From NCBI GenBank assembly GCA_045643465.1, contig JAZUKV010000017.1, positions 40,664 through 104,663 on the forward strand: DNA of 64,000 nucleotides. The letters are read 5' to 3'. The notes under the pieces were generated by a model that saw only the letters and a list, made by a program, of their open reading frames with translations, made no database searches and had not been told where the DNA came from. Below are positions 22,596 through 30,757 of the stretch, piece by piece (position 1 is the stretch's first letter; each line of letters begins with the position of its first letter). The position numbers and the translations under genes are program-made. Origin of the DNA: CAG-492 sp045643465 (GTDB lineage: Bacteria > Bacillota > Clostridia > TANB77 > CAG-508).

Positions 22596-23279
22596 TTATT
22601 CTACTTTTGTAAAATTATAATTCTTTGTATTTACTCTAATTTCTCCGCCTTTTCCACCTTCGAATTGAATGCTTATAGTATTCTCATCTATAAATTTCAT
22701 TTCACAAGGCCAAAAATATTCTTGACTATCAAATTCTTTTATTATTTTTAAAGTTTTACCACTTTTACTAATTACACATAAATCTGGTCCATAATATCCA
22801 CATAAAAATATATCCCCTTCTGGTGTAATTTGAAATTTTGTGCTTGCACCTTTGTAGTCAGAATTCTTCCAAAGCTCTTTTCCAGTTTGTTTATCTAAAC
22901 TAATAATTGTTCCAGATACATTAATATATACATTGTTAGCTTTTTCACCTAAATATTCTACTGTCTCAAGCTCTGTTAAAGGTCCAGTCTCAGTTTTATA
23001 TATCCAAACTTTATTATTATTTTTATCATATCCTGAAAGTATCATATAACTTTCACTATCACTTGTTGTTTTATTTTCATGTATTACTGAAACTACGTTA
23101 TTTTTATTAACTGTCATAGTTTTATTTTCTGTTGGTTGTACTTCGTTTGTAGTATTTTGAACTTCATTTACATTATTTTTCTCTTCATTTTTTTGCTCTT
23201 GCTTTTTCTCGCAACCTCCTAGCATTATTGCTATTACAACTGTTATAGCTAATATAGCTATTCTTTTTATAATTTTCAT
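22596..23279 (-). CDS. Lipoprotein with PQQ-like beta-propeller repeats
   Basis: 227 residues from the ATG at 23279 (SD GAGGAGG). The lipobox is clear: IAIMLGGC-EKK, with lipid attachment at the cysteine near residue 23, then a long Asn/Glu/Thr-rich linker (about 25-60). The folded part has PQQ/YVTN-like blades: NNKVWIYKTETGPLTELETV, GTIISLDKQTGKELWKNSDY and GDIFLCGYYGPDLCVISKSGKTL. It is short for a full propeller. Probably anchored on the outside of the cytoplasmic membrane; ligand unknown. Confidence 0.75.
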   Translation of the reverse strand: MKIIKRIAILAITVVIAIMLGGCEKKQEQKNEEKNNVNEVQNTTNEVQPTENKTMTVNKNNVVSVIHENKTTSDSESYMILSGYDKNNNKVWIYKTETGPLTELETVEYLGEKANNVYINVSGTIISLDKQTGKELWKNSDYKGASTKFQITPEGDIFLCGYYGPDLCVISKSGKTLKIIKEFDSQEYFWPCEMKFIDENTISIQFEGGKGGEIRVNTKNYNFTKVE

Positions 23280-23358
23280 TATTAACCTCCTCATATGTAA
23301 ATTTTTTCAAAAATATTTTACTATATTATTATTTTAATATCTATACATTTTTCAAATT

Positions 23359-24840
23359 TTATCTTTCATAATAAATTTGGTTATTATTATTATTATTATT
23401 ATTTGCTGTATTATGGCTACTTTCATTTTCTTTACCATCATTAAGATTATCTGTTGATAATATTTCAAAATCTTCTTGTTTATCCCCTAATTTCTTTGTA
23501 GATACATCTGCCAAATATATTGAATCATCTGTTACATTAAAGATCTTTCGTTTTATCTGCATTTTAATATTGCTAATTGTTTCACTAATATAAATTGATT
23601 TAGACTTTTCCCACAAATAATCTAAAATTTGTTGATTATTCCATTTTTCAGAATAACAATCATCTTCTTTTACTTTCTCTAAATATTTTTTTGAAACCTG
23701 TAACTTGCCTTTTTCTGTTAATCCATATGCATTAATTAAGTATTGCTTTGGAAATTTATTTAAATTGTTAAAAATCGTAATAGCTTTTGTTGCTTGATTA
23801 AATTTTTTATAATCCTCAACAACCATATCCATTTTTGTAATATAATTCTGTAATGATTCTAAATTGTTATTAACACGTTTTGTTATAATAAGCGCAAACT
23901 CAAAATCAAGATCTTTTTTGAAATAATTCATTCTATTAAGGATAATATTTTGAATTTTTATTAATTCTAAACTAACTTCTTCTTTAAATAATTTTGCCTC
24001 TTCAATATTATCTACCCTTTTACTTAGTAACTTACTCATTAATTTGTTTTCGCAAGACTCAATTACAGTATTTAGGCCTATCCCTATCATTTGAATTTTA
24101 TCTTGATCTTTTTTTAGATTAGCATTTTCATAAGCTAAATATAAATAGCAACCACCAACATCTAACTCATTTAAAAATCTTATTGTTTTTTCTGGACTTT
24201 CATCCGCTTTTTGTGACAAAAACTTTATAAGCCTATCTCTTCCCATTATTGCATGTTTAAGTAGATCTTGCTCTGTTACTCCATACACTGCTTCTATTAA
24301 ATCAATTAAAAAAATTATTTCTGAATATGTTGTTGCATTACGATTAAAATTTTCTGGGTTATTTTTACATGCATACACTACTCTGTATGATGATTTTTCT
24401 ATTATTGCTTCTTTTATAGCAGTACATTTTACTTCTGGTAAAACTTTCTCAATTAAATCATTTTTATATGATAATTTATCAACACCAGCTTTATCACAAC
24501 TTAATACATGGTATATTTCATGTGTTAAAGTTTGGTATAAATATTCTTTTGATTGTGCAGCCCTATTTATATCTATATATATTGTTTTGGTCTCAGCACA
24601 ATATTCCGCTACAATAACATTATTCTGGTCTATTTGAGATTTGGTCATTATAATATGATAAAGATTATGCTCTAAAGAATCCAAATCTTGATTTATAGCG
24701 TCTAGACTTAATTCGTACTGATATGCTCTCCTTAAAATAATATCTACAATTACTTCTTTATATTGCTCTTCAAATTGCATATTCTTGATTCTAGATTCTA
24801 CATATTCAATTAATTGTTTATTTGCCCTATAATTTTTCAA
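23359..24840 (-). CDS. Hypothetical protein with HExxH metallopeptidase-like motif and poly-Asn tail
   Basis: 493 residues from a TTG at 24840 (AGAGG upstream); another TTG at 24858 is possible. LYQTLTHEIYHVLSC contains HExxH in a hydrophobic helix near residues 105-120, preceded by IYIDINRAAQSKEY, as in zincin-like domains. The remaining 370 residues are helical and charged, with no recognised second ligand, so catalysis is unproven. The C-terminus runs into NNNNNNNNQ, encoded by a trinucleotide repeat. No partner gene; it ends the accessory zone before the hydrogenase operon. Confidence 0.55.
   Translation of the reverse strand: MKNYRANKQLIEYVESRIKNMQFEEQYKEVIVDIILRRAYQYELSLDAINQDLDSLEHNLYHIIMTKSQIDQNNVIVAEYCAETKTIYIDINRAAQSKEYLYQTLTHEIYHVLSCDKAGVDKLSYKNDLIEKVLPEVKCTAIKEAIIEKSSYRVVYACKNNPENFNRNATTYSEIIFLIDLIEAVYGVTEQDLLKHAIMGRDRLIKFLSQKADESPEKTIRFLNELDVGGCYLYLAYENANLKKDQDKIQMIGIGLNTVIESCENKLMSKLLSKRVDNIEEAKLFKEEVSLELIKIQNIILNRMNYFKKDLDFEFALIITKRVNNNLESLQNYITKMDMVVEDYKKFNQATKAITIFNNLNKFPKQYLINAYGLTEKGKLQVSKKYLEKVKEDDCYSEKWNNQQILDYLWEKSKSIYISETISNIKMQIKRKIFNVTDDSIYLADVSTKKLGDKQEDFEILSTDNLNDGKENESSHNTANNNNNNNNQIYYER
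23381..23404. repeat. ATT trinucleotide microsatellite inside a coding region
   Basis: About eight tandem TTA/ATT units encode eight consecutive asparagines at the C-terminus of the HExxH protein. Unit changes keep the frame, so length variation would alter only the tail. Confidence 0.85.
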
Positions 24841-24960
24841 TAATTTACAACCTCTCAAAACAGTTAATTTTTTGCAAATTATATCATACTAATATGTTTT
24901 TTTCAAACTAATCTCATTGAATTATCGCACAAACTCATACAAACTTATACAGAATTGCAC

Positions 24961-25028
24961 AAAATAATAAGCCGCTACATAATGAATAAAACCACATTCG
25001 TTTCATAATGTAAACAGCTTATTATTTT
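24961..25028 (-). terminator. Terminator of the hydrogenase operon
   Basis: A perfect 12-bp outer stem AAAATAATAAGC (24961-24972) / GCTTATTATTTT (25017-25028), plus an inner TACATAATGAA/TTCATAATGTA pairing with one mismatch. Confidence 0.75.
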
Positions 25029-25072
25029 ATATTAAATTCAATTTATATTCTCATGTTATTTCTTTATTAATA

Positions 25073-26812
25073 TTACAAATTGTATTTTTCTTTTTTTGAA
25101 TATGTTGTATGTAATAATTCATGAGCCTTATGACTTCCTGGCTTTTCTAAAAATTCTTCATACAATTTTTTAATAACTGGATTCTCATGTGATTTTCTAA
25201 TTACAGATTTTTCATCTATATTATATAAACAATCAGCTCTCAATTTTCTAATATCAATTGTTGCACGCTCTTTAGATGTTCTAATTGGCTGACCTCCACC
25301 CATAATGCATCCACCTGGGCATGCCATAATTTCTACAAATTGATAATCTGCTTTTCCAGCTCTTATTTCATCCATAACTTTTTGTGCATTTGCTAATCCA
25401 TGTGCAACTACAGCTTTAACCTCTTTGCCAGCGATATTAATTGTAGCTCTCTTAATTCCTTCATTTCCACGGACCACTTCAAAATTAACATCTTGTAAAG
25501 TTTCACCAGTAATTTTTTCATATGCAGTTCTCAAAGCAGCTTCCATAACTCCACCTGTTGTACCAAATATAGCAGCAGCACCAGTTGCTTCTCCCATAGG
25601 ATCATCAAAATTAGAATCTTCCAAATTAACAAAATCTAAACCAAGTTGTTTAATCATTCTAGCAAGCTCTCTTGTTGTTAAAACATAATCAACATTTTTT
25701 AAACCATCATTTGTAAGCTCAGGTCTATCAGCTTCATACTTTTTAGCAACACAAGGCATTACAGAAACTACACAAATTTTAGAAGGATCTACACCAATTT
25801 TTTCAGCATAAAAAGATTTGATAATAGCTCCAAACATTTCATGTGGTGATTTACAACTTGAAACATGTTTTAATTGTTCAGGATAATTCATCTCAATATA
25901 TTTTACCCAACCAGGACTGCAAGATGTAATTAAAGGCAAAGCACCATTTTCATTAATTCTTTCAATCAATTCATGTGCTTCTTCCATTATTGTTAAATCA
26001 GCACCTGTATTTGTATCAAATACTTTGTTAAATCCAATACGTCTTAAAGCTGTTACCATCTTTCCTGTAACATTAGTTCCAATAGGCATTCCAAATTCTT
26101 CACCCAAAGCAGCTCTAACAGCTGGTGCTGTTTGAACTATAACTATTTTATTATCATCTTTAAGCTCTCTCCAAACTGCTTTTGTGCTATCTTTTTCTCT
26201 TAAAGCGCCAGTTGGGCAAGACATAATACATTGCCCACAATTTGTACAATTAACATCTTTCAAACTTTTATTTTCAACAGTTGCTACACAAGATTTAAAC
26301 CCTCTATTAGCAACATCGATTGCACCAATATTTTGAACTTTTTTACAAGTAGCAACACATCTTCTACAAAGAACACATTTATTAAAATCTCTAACTATAG
26401 AGCATCCTTCCAAGTCTTTCTCATGTTCAAGCATTTCACCTGCATACACAACGTCATCTAAATTATATCTTTTAGCCAAAGCCTGTAGCTCACAGCTACC
26501 ATTACGAGTACAAGTCAAGCAATCTTTGTGATGATTAGACAATATCAAATCCAACACAACTTCTCTTGCCTCAACAACATCTTTTGTATTAGTCTTAACA
26601 ACCATACCATCTTCAACTTTTGTAATGCAAGAAGTTGAAAACCCTCTTCTACCTTCAACTTCAACAATACACATTCTACAATCTCCCACTTCATTAATCT
26701 CTTTCAAAAAGCAAAGAGTAGGAATATCAATACCTGCAAATCTAGCGGCTTCCAAAATTGTTGTTCCCTCAGGAACACAAACATTCAAGCCATCAATAGT
26801 TAAATTAATCAT
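25073..26812 (-). CDS. hydA: [FeFe] hydrogenase catalytic subunit of a trimeric, NAD-linked (bifurcating-type) hydrogenase
   Basis: 579 residues from the ATG at 26812 (SD AGAAAGGAC). An upstream extension to 26890 would translate two dispersed repeats (EKRTVPNS twice) and is rejected. N-terminal 2Fe-2S domain (CFLKEINEVGDCRMC), then the HxxxCxxCxxxGxCEL cluster (HHKDCLTCTRNGSCEL), two 4Fe-4S sets (CVLCRRCVATC, CTNCGQCIMSCPTGAL), and the three H-cluster motifs: TSCSPGW, MPCVAKK and MACPGGCIMGGGQP. With the NuoF-like and NuoE-like subunits upstream it should reduce protons using NADH, probably together with reduced ferredoxin. Group A3-like composition; bifurcation itself is inferred. Confidence 0.96.
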   Translation of the reverse strand: MINLTIDGLNVCVPEGTTILEAARFAGIDIPTLCFLKEINEVGDCRMCIVEVEGRRGFSTSCITKVEDGMVVKTNTKDVVEAREVVLDLILSNHHKDCLTCTRNGSCELQALAKRYNLDDVVYAGEMLEHEKDLEGCSIVRDFNKCVLCRRCVATCKKVQNIGAIDVANRGFKSCVATVENKSLKDVNCTNCGQCIMSCPTGALREKDSTKAVWRELKDDNKIVIVQTAPAVRAALGEEFGMPIGTNVTGKMVTALRRIGFNKVFDTNTGADLTIMEEAHELIERINENGALPLITSCSPGWVKYIEMNYPEQLKHVSSCKSPHEMFGAIIKSFYAEKIGVDPSKICVVSVMPCVAKKYEADRPELTNDGLKNVDYVLTTRELARMIKQLGLDFVNLEDSNFDDPMGEATGAAAIFGTTGGVMEAALRTAYEKITGETLQDVNFEVVRGNEGIKRATINIAGKEVKAVVAHGLANAQKVMDEIRAGKADYQFVEIMACPGGCIMGGGQPIRTSKERATIDIRKLRADCLYNIDEKSVIRKSHENPVIKKLYEEFLEKPGSHKAHELLHTTYSKKEKYNL

Positions 26813-26830
26813 AATTCTGTCCTTTCTGAT

Positions 26831-26889
26831 GGAATTGGGGACGGTTCTCTTTTCCACTTTTGGGGAATTGGGGACGGTTCTCTTTTCCA
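26831..26889 (+). repeat. GGGGACGGTTCT dispersed repeat, tandem pair upstream of hydA
   Basis: Two copies of GGAATTGGGGACGGTTCTCTTTTCC at 26831 and 26864, a 33-bp period, filling the gap between hydB and hydA. Transcription must pass through them. Confidence 0.8.
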
Positions 26890-26916
26890 TTTTTTATTTC
26901 ATTTCAATTAAGTTAT

Positions 26917-28776
26917 TTATTTTGAAATCGCCTTAAATGGGCATTTTGTTATACAAGTTCCACATTTAATACATTTTTTCTCATCTATTATATGAGTTGT
27001 TTTAGGCTCTCCTGAAATTGCCTCTACGGGACAATTTCTTTTGCATAATCCACAACCTTTGCACAAATCTGCATTAATATGATAGTTTGCAAATGCCTTA
27101 CATTCACCAGCAGGACATTTATGGTCTCTTATATGTGCCATATATTCTTCTCTAAAATATTTCAATGTACTTAATACTGGGTTTGGCGCTGTTTGACCTA
27201 ATCCACATAGTGATGCTTTTTTTACATTATTTGCTAATTTTTCTAGCTTATCTAAATCTTCTTCTTCACCTTTTCCGTCGCAAATTTTTTGCAAAATTTC
27301 AAGCATTCTTTTTGTTCCTATTCTACAAGGATTACATTTTCCACATGACTCATCTACTGTAAATTCTAAATAGAATTTTGCTAAGTTAACCATACATTTA
27401 GAGTCATCCATAACTATTAATCCTCCAGATCCCATCATTGAGCCTATTGCTCCTAATGATTCGTAATCTATTGGTGTATCTAAATTTTGCTCTGGTATAC
27501 ATCCTCCTGAAGGTCCACCTGTTTGCGCTGCTTTGAATTTTCTTCCGTTTGGAATTCCTCCACCTATATCAAATACGATTTCTCTTAATGTTGTTCCCAT
27601 TGGAACTTCAACTAATCCAGTATTATTTACGTTTCCACCTAAAGCAAATACTTTTGTTCCTTTTGAAGTTTCTGTTCCTATACTAGAATACCATTCAGCT
27701 CCTTTTAAAATTATTGTTGGAATGTTCGCATAAGTTTCTACATTATTTATTAATGTTGGCTTTCCCCACAATCCTGCATTTGCTGGGAATGGTGGTTTTA
27801 ATCTTGGCTGTCCACGTCTACCCTCTATTGATTCTAGAAGTGCTGTTTCTTCCCCGCAAACAAATGCTCCTGCACCTAAACGAATTTCTAAATCAAAATC
27901 AAATCCTGTGTTCCAAATATTTCTTCCTAATATTCCATATTCTTTTGCTTGATCTATTGCATTTTGGAATCTCTTAACTGCTATTGGATATTCAGCTCTA
28001 ACATAGATATATCCTTTGTTCGCTCCTATTGTATATCCAGCAATCATCATTGCTTCAATTACAGAATGTGGCGTTCCTTCCAAAATACTTCTATCCATAA
28101 ATGCTCCTGGATCACCTTCATCAGCATTACAAACAACATATTTTTGGTCACCTTCTGCCATTTTTGTAAAGCTCCATTTTTTCCCTGTAGGAAATCCTGC
28201 TCCACCACGTCCTCTTAATCCTGAATCTAAAAGAACTTTTATAATATCGTCTGGTTTCATTTCAAATAAGCATTTTTCTAGTGCTTTATATCCATCAAAT
28301 GCTATGTATTCATCGATATTTTCTGGGTCGATTTTTCCACAATTGTTTAATGCAATTCTATTTTGTTTTTTGTAGAAATTTAACTCATCCAATTTTTTTA
28401 CGGTTGTTTCGTCAATGTCTTTGCATAAAAGTCTTTCAACTATTTTGTTTTCTTTAATATGTATGTTTATAATATCATCTGCATCTTCTGGTTTTACTAA
28501 TGCATAAAAAACATCTTCTGGTCTAATTATAACAATTGGACCTTTTGCACATAGTCCAAAACATCCAGTTTGAATAACCTTAACATTTTCTATATTATTT
28601 GCTTTTATTAGCTCTTCCAATCTTGCTTTAATTAATGGTGATTTTGATGATGTACATCCTGTACCACCACACACTAAAATATGCTTTTCTGTTGTATTTG
28701 CATTTTCGTTTACTCTTAATTCTAAAAGATTTCTTGTCTTTAATCTAATGTTGTTAATTTCTTCTAAAGATTTCAT
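26917..28776 (-). CDS. hydB: NADH-binding, NuoF-like flavoprotein subunit of the hydrogenase
   Basis: 619 residues, SD AAAAGGAGG. An N-terminal thioredoxin-like 2Fe-2S domain (CGGTGCTSSKS ... CFGLCAKGP) is fused to a NuoF core with the FMN/NADH loops GLRGRGGAGFPTGKKW, NADEGDPGAFMDR and GAGAYVCGEETAL-like GAGAFVCGEETALLESIEG. The 4Fe-4S set SCGKCNPCRIGTKRML follows. Two C-terminal ferredoxin clusters (CKGCGLCKRNCP, CIKCGTCITKCP) complete it. It oxidises NADH and passes electrons to the hydrogenase. Between hydC and hydB a degenerate repeat copy occurs; between hydB and hydA a tandem one. Confidence 0.96.
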   Translation of the reverse strand: MKSLEEINNIRLKTRNLLELRVNENANTTEKHILVCGGTGCTSSKSPLIKARLEELIKANNIENVKVIQTGCFGLCAKGPIVIIRPEDVFYALVKPEDADDIINIHIKENKIVERLLCKDIDETTVKKLDELNFYKKQNRIALNNCGKIDPENIDEYIAFDGYKALEKCLFEMKPDDIIKVLLDSGLRGRGGAGFPTGKKWSFTKMAEGDQKYVVCNADEGDPGAFMDRSILEGTPHSVIEAMMIAGYTIGANKGYIYVRAEYPIAVKRFQNAIDQAKEYGILGRNIWNTGFDFDLEIRLGAGAFVCGEETALLESIEGRRGQPRLKPPFPANAGLWGKPTLINNVETYANIPTIILKGAEWYSSIGTETSKGTKVFALGGNVNNTGLVEVPMGTTLREIVFDIGGGIPNGRKFKAAQTGGPSGGCIPEQNLDTPIDYESLGAIGSMMGSGGLIVMDDSKCMVNLAKFYLEFTVDESCGKCNPCRIGTKRMLEILQKICDGKGEEEDLDKLEKLANNVKKASLCGLGQTAPNPVLSTLKYFREEYMAHIRDHKCPAGECKAFANYHINADLCKGCGLCKRNCPVEAISGEPKTTHIIDEKKCIKCGTCITKCPFKAISK

Positions 28777-28833
28777 ATTTTCCTCCTTTTGTTTATCTAT
28801 TATTTTTATAAATTTACCTATTTCCTTTGAAAG

Positions 28834-28901
28834 TAGGATTTAAAACTGTCCCAAATTTTCAAAAAGTGGAATTTAGAACCGTCCCGCTTTCCGGTTTTCA
28901 C
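28834..28901 (-). repeat. GGGGACGGTTCT dispersed repeat, degenerate copies between hydC and hydB
   Basis: AGGATTTAAAACTGTCCC (from 28834) and AAGTGGAATTTAGAACCGTCCCGCTTTCC (from 28864): two diverged copies in the inverse orientation to those upstream of hydA. Confidence 0.6.
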
Positions 28902-28902
28902 T

Positions 28903-29394
28903 TTAGGCTTCTTGCTCTTTTATTTTTTTGATTACTTCTTCTACCATTTCTGGTGTTGCTTTTCCATATACTTCATCATTTACTGTGAATACTGGTGCTA
29001 ATCCACATGCTCCTATACATCTTGTTGCTTCGATTGAAAATAATCCATCTTCTGTTGTTTGCCCTACATCTATTTTTAGAATTTGTTTTACCTTATCTAA
29101 TACTTTTTCTGATCCTTTTACAAAGCATGCTGTTCCTAAGCATACTGCTATATTATATTTTCCTTTTGGTTTTAATGTAAATCTTGAATAAAATGTTATT
29201 ACTCCATATACCTCAGCCATTGAAATTCCTAAATATTCAGATATTTCTTTTTGTGATTCTTCTGAAATATATCCATATTTTTCTTGTACTTGGTTTAATA
29301 TTTGAATTAAATTGCTTTTGTCTTGTTCATATTTGCTTAACAATTCGTTTAATTCAGTATTTTCGCTATTGTTTCCACACATACAATTGCTCAT
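28903..29394 (-). CDS. hydC: NuoE-like 2Fe-2S subunit of the hydrogenase
   Basis: 163 residues, SD AAGGAGG. YISEESQKEISEYLGISMAEVYGVITFYSRF is the NuoE helical lead. The 2Fe-2S ligands are in CLGTACFVKGSEKV and CIGACGLAP. A short CMCGNNSEN segment precedes the domain. It is the first gene of the hydC-hydB-hydA operon and relays electrons from the NuoF-like subunit. Confidence 0.95.
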   Translation of the reverse strand: MSNCMCGNNSENTELNELLSKYEQDKSNLIQILNQVQEKYGYISEESQKEISEYLGISMAEVYGVITFYSRFTLKPKGKYNIAVCLGTACFVKGSEKVLDKVKQILKIDVGQTTEDGLFSIEATRCIGACGLAPVFTVNDEVYGKATPEMVEEVIKKIKEQEA

Positions 29395-29551
29395 TTGTTT
29401 TTACCTCCTTATTTCTTTTGCATGTTACTTATTATTTATAAAAATATGCAATCTATCGTTTGAATTATACCATAACGTTTTTACAAAAAAAGCTATTTTT
29501 CGATAAAAAATTTTTTTTTCTAAATTACTTTATTTTTTCTAAATATTGTGT

Positions 29552-29750
29552 TATAATTATTGATGTTTCAAAAATTAATTCAAAAAAATTAGTATTTTTA
29601 CTCAAAAGATTTATTTTATCTTTTGATAATTTCTCACTTGGAGAAATAATAAATCACAACATCTACATTCTTTATATTTTGGAATACCTCTATTAATTGT
29701 TTTTTGTGATTTTGCCCATATAACTAGGTTATATGGGCCTTTTCTTTTTT
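29552..29750 (+). ncRNA. Candidate structured small RNA, divergent from the hydrogenase operon
   Basis: An extended -10 (TGTTATAAT, TATAAT at 29552-29557) is followed by a region with nested complementarity: outer stem GATGTT (29562-29567) / AACATC (29658-29663), hairpin TCAAAAGA (29602-29609) / TCTTTTGA (29619-29626), and hairpin ATTTCTC (29629-29635) / GAGAAAT (29641-29647). A plus-strand terminator follows, CCCATATAAC / GTTATATGGG (29715-29738) then TTTTCTTTTTT. The only plus-strand frame here is low-complexity Phe/Ile/Lys. No known RNA family is recognised. This occupies the 480-base gap 29395-29874. Confidence 0.5.
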
Positions 29751-29769
29751 AATACATTACTAAAATAAA

Positions 29770-29833
29770 AAACAACACTTTAATTGAAAAATATCTTAAT
29801 CTTAAAAGATATTTTTCAACTAAAATGTTGTTT
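29770..29833 (-). terminator. Terminator of the cyclophilin gene
   Basis: Arms of 28 bases (29770-29797 and 29806-29833) pair with few mismatches around an eight-base loop. The minus strand continues TTTTTTATTTTA. Confidence 0.88.
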
Positions 29834-29874
29834 CTATTTTTTGTCTCTATTTTATATTTCTATTATAATTTATA

Positions 29875-30720
29875 TTATTGATTTGTAGTACTTGTTGAAT
29901 ATGAATTCATCAATTGTTGATAATAACTTTGTGTTTGGTTAACTGTTTGCATTATTTTATCATAATTATTTACTTTTGGTAATCCGTAATTTACTCCAAA
30001 AGTTTCAACTCTTACACTTGTCATCTTTGGAACATTTTCATTATCTTTATTTTCTGCTGTAGCTTCATCTGTATTTGCATCTTCTGTTTTACCATATAAA
30101 TTAGCTATTTCTTCAATATATTCATATCCTTCTATAACTTTTCCAAAAGGTGCATAAGACATATTTAAATTATTTAACTGTGCTTTATTATCTGTTGTTA
30201 CTATGAAGAATTGTGCACTTCCTGAATTATAACCTTCTTCTGTTAATCCATAAGTACTGAAATCTGATCTTGCCATACCAACTACGCCTTTTTCAAATTT
30301 CATTGTATTGTTAAAACCATTTGCAATAAATTCACCATCTATTGAATATTTATAATCTTTATCACTGTTTGCAATTACAGATTTATTTATATCACTAAAT
30401 CTTGCTGAACCAGATCCTGTTCCTTCTTTATCTCCACCTTGTACAACAAAGTCTGAAACTATTCTATGGAATGTTACTCCATCATAATATCCATTGTTTG
30501 CTAATTGGATAAAGTTTGTTACTGTATTTGGTGCCATTTTTGTATTTAATTCCATTTTTACAGTACCTGTTTTTTCATTTCCATTTGCATCTTTATATGA
30601 TACAACCATTGTTACTACTGGATTTTTATTTCCTTTAATAAAACCATAACATATAAATGCAATTAATGCTGCAACTGCTAGTATTACTACTATTAAAATT
30701 ATTTTGCTTTTGTCTTTCAT
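29875..30720 (-). CDS. Membrane-anchored cyclophilin-type peptidyl-prolyl isomerase
   Basis: 281 residues. One N-terminal membrane helix (IILIVVILAVAALIAFICYGF) is followed by a cyclophilin domain: APNTVTNFIQLANNGYYDGVTFHRIVSDFVVQGGD, where FHRI holds the catalytic arginine, FEKGVVGMARS, GSAQFFIVT and FGKVIEGYEYIEEI. A Gln/Ser/Thr-rich tail follows. It should catalyse proline cis-trans isomerisation of exported proteins outside the membrane. Its own terminator follows; disA lies upstream on the same strand with 37 bases between. Confidence 0.92.
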   Translation of the reverse strand: MKDKSKIILIVVILAVAALIAFICYGFIKGNKNPVVTMVVSYKDANGNEKTGTVKMELNTKMAPNTVTNFIQLANNGYYDGVTFHRIVSDFVVQGGDKEGTGSGSARFSDINKSVIANSDKDYKYSIDGEFIANGFNNTMKFEKGVVGMARSDFSTYGLTEEGYNSGSAQFFIVTTDNKAQLNNLNMSYAPFGKVIEGYEYIEEIANLYGKTEDANTDEATAENKDNENVPKMTSVRVETFGVNYGLPKVNNYDKIMQTVNQTQSYYQQLMNSYSTSTTNQ

Positions 30721-30757
30721 TTACTTTCTTCCTTTCGTTTTAATTTATTTGCATGTT

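Noticed and set aside
23381..23404. A CRISPR-like or tandem repeat array
   Set aside because: It is a simple ATT microsatellite within a gene. No repeat-spacer array is visible anywhere in the window.
29460..29696. A 78-residue plus-strand protein at the candidate RNA
   Set aside because: Composition is Phe/Ile/Lys low complexity, it begins upstream of the promoter, and it lacks an SD. RNA structure explains the region better.
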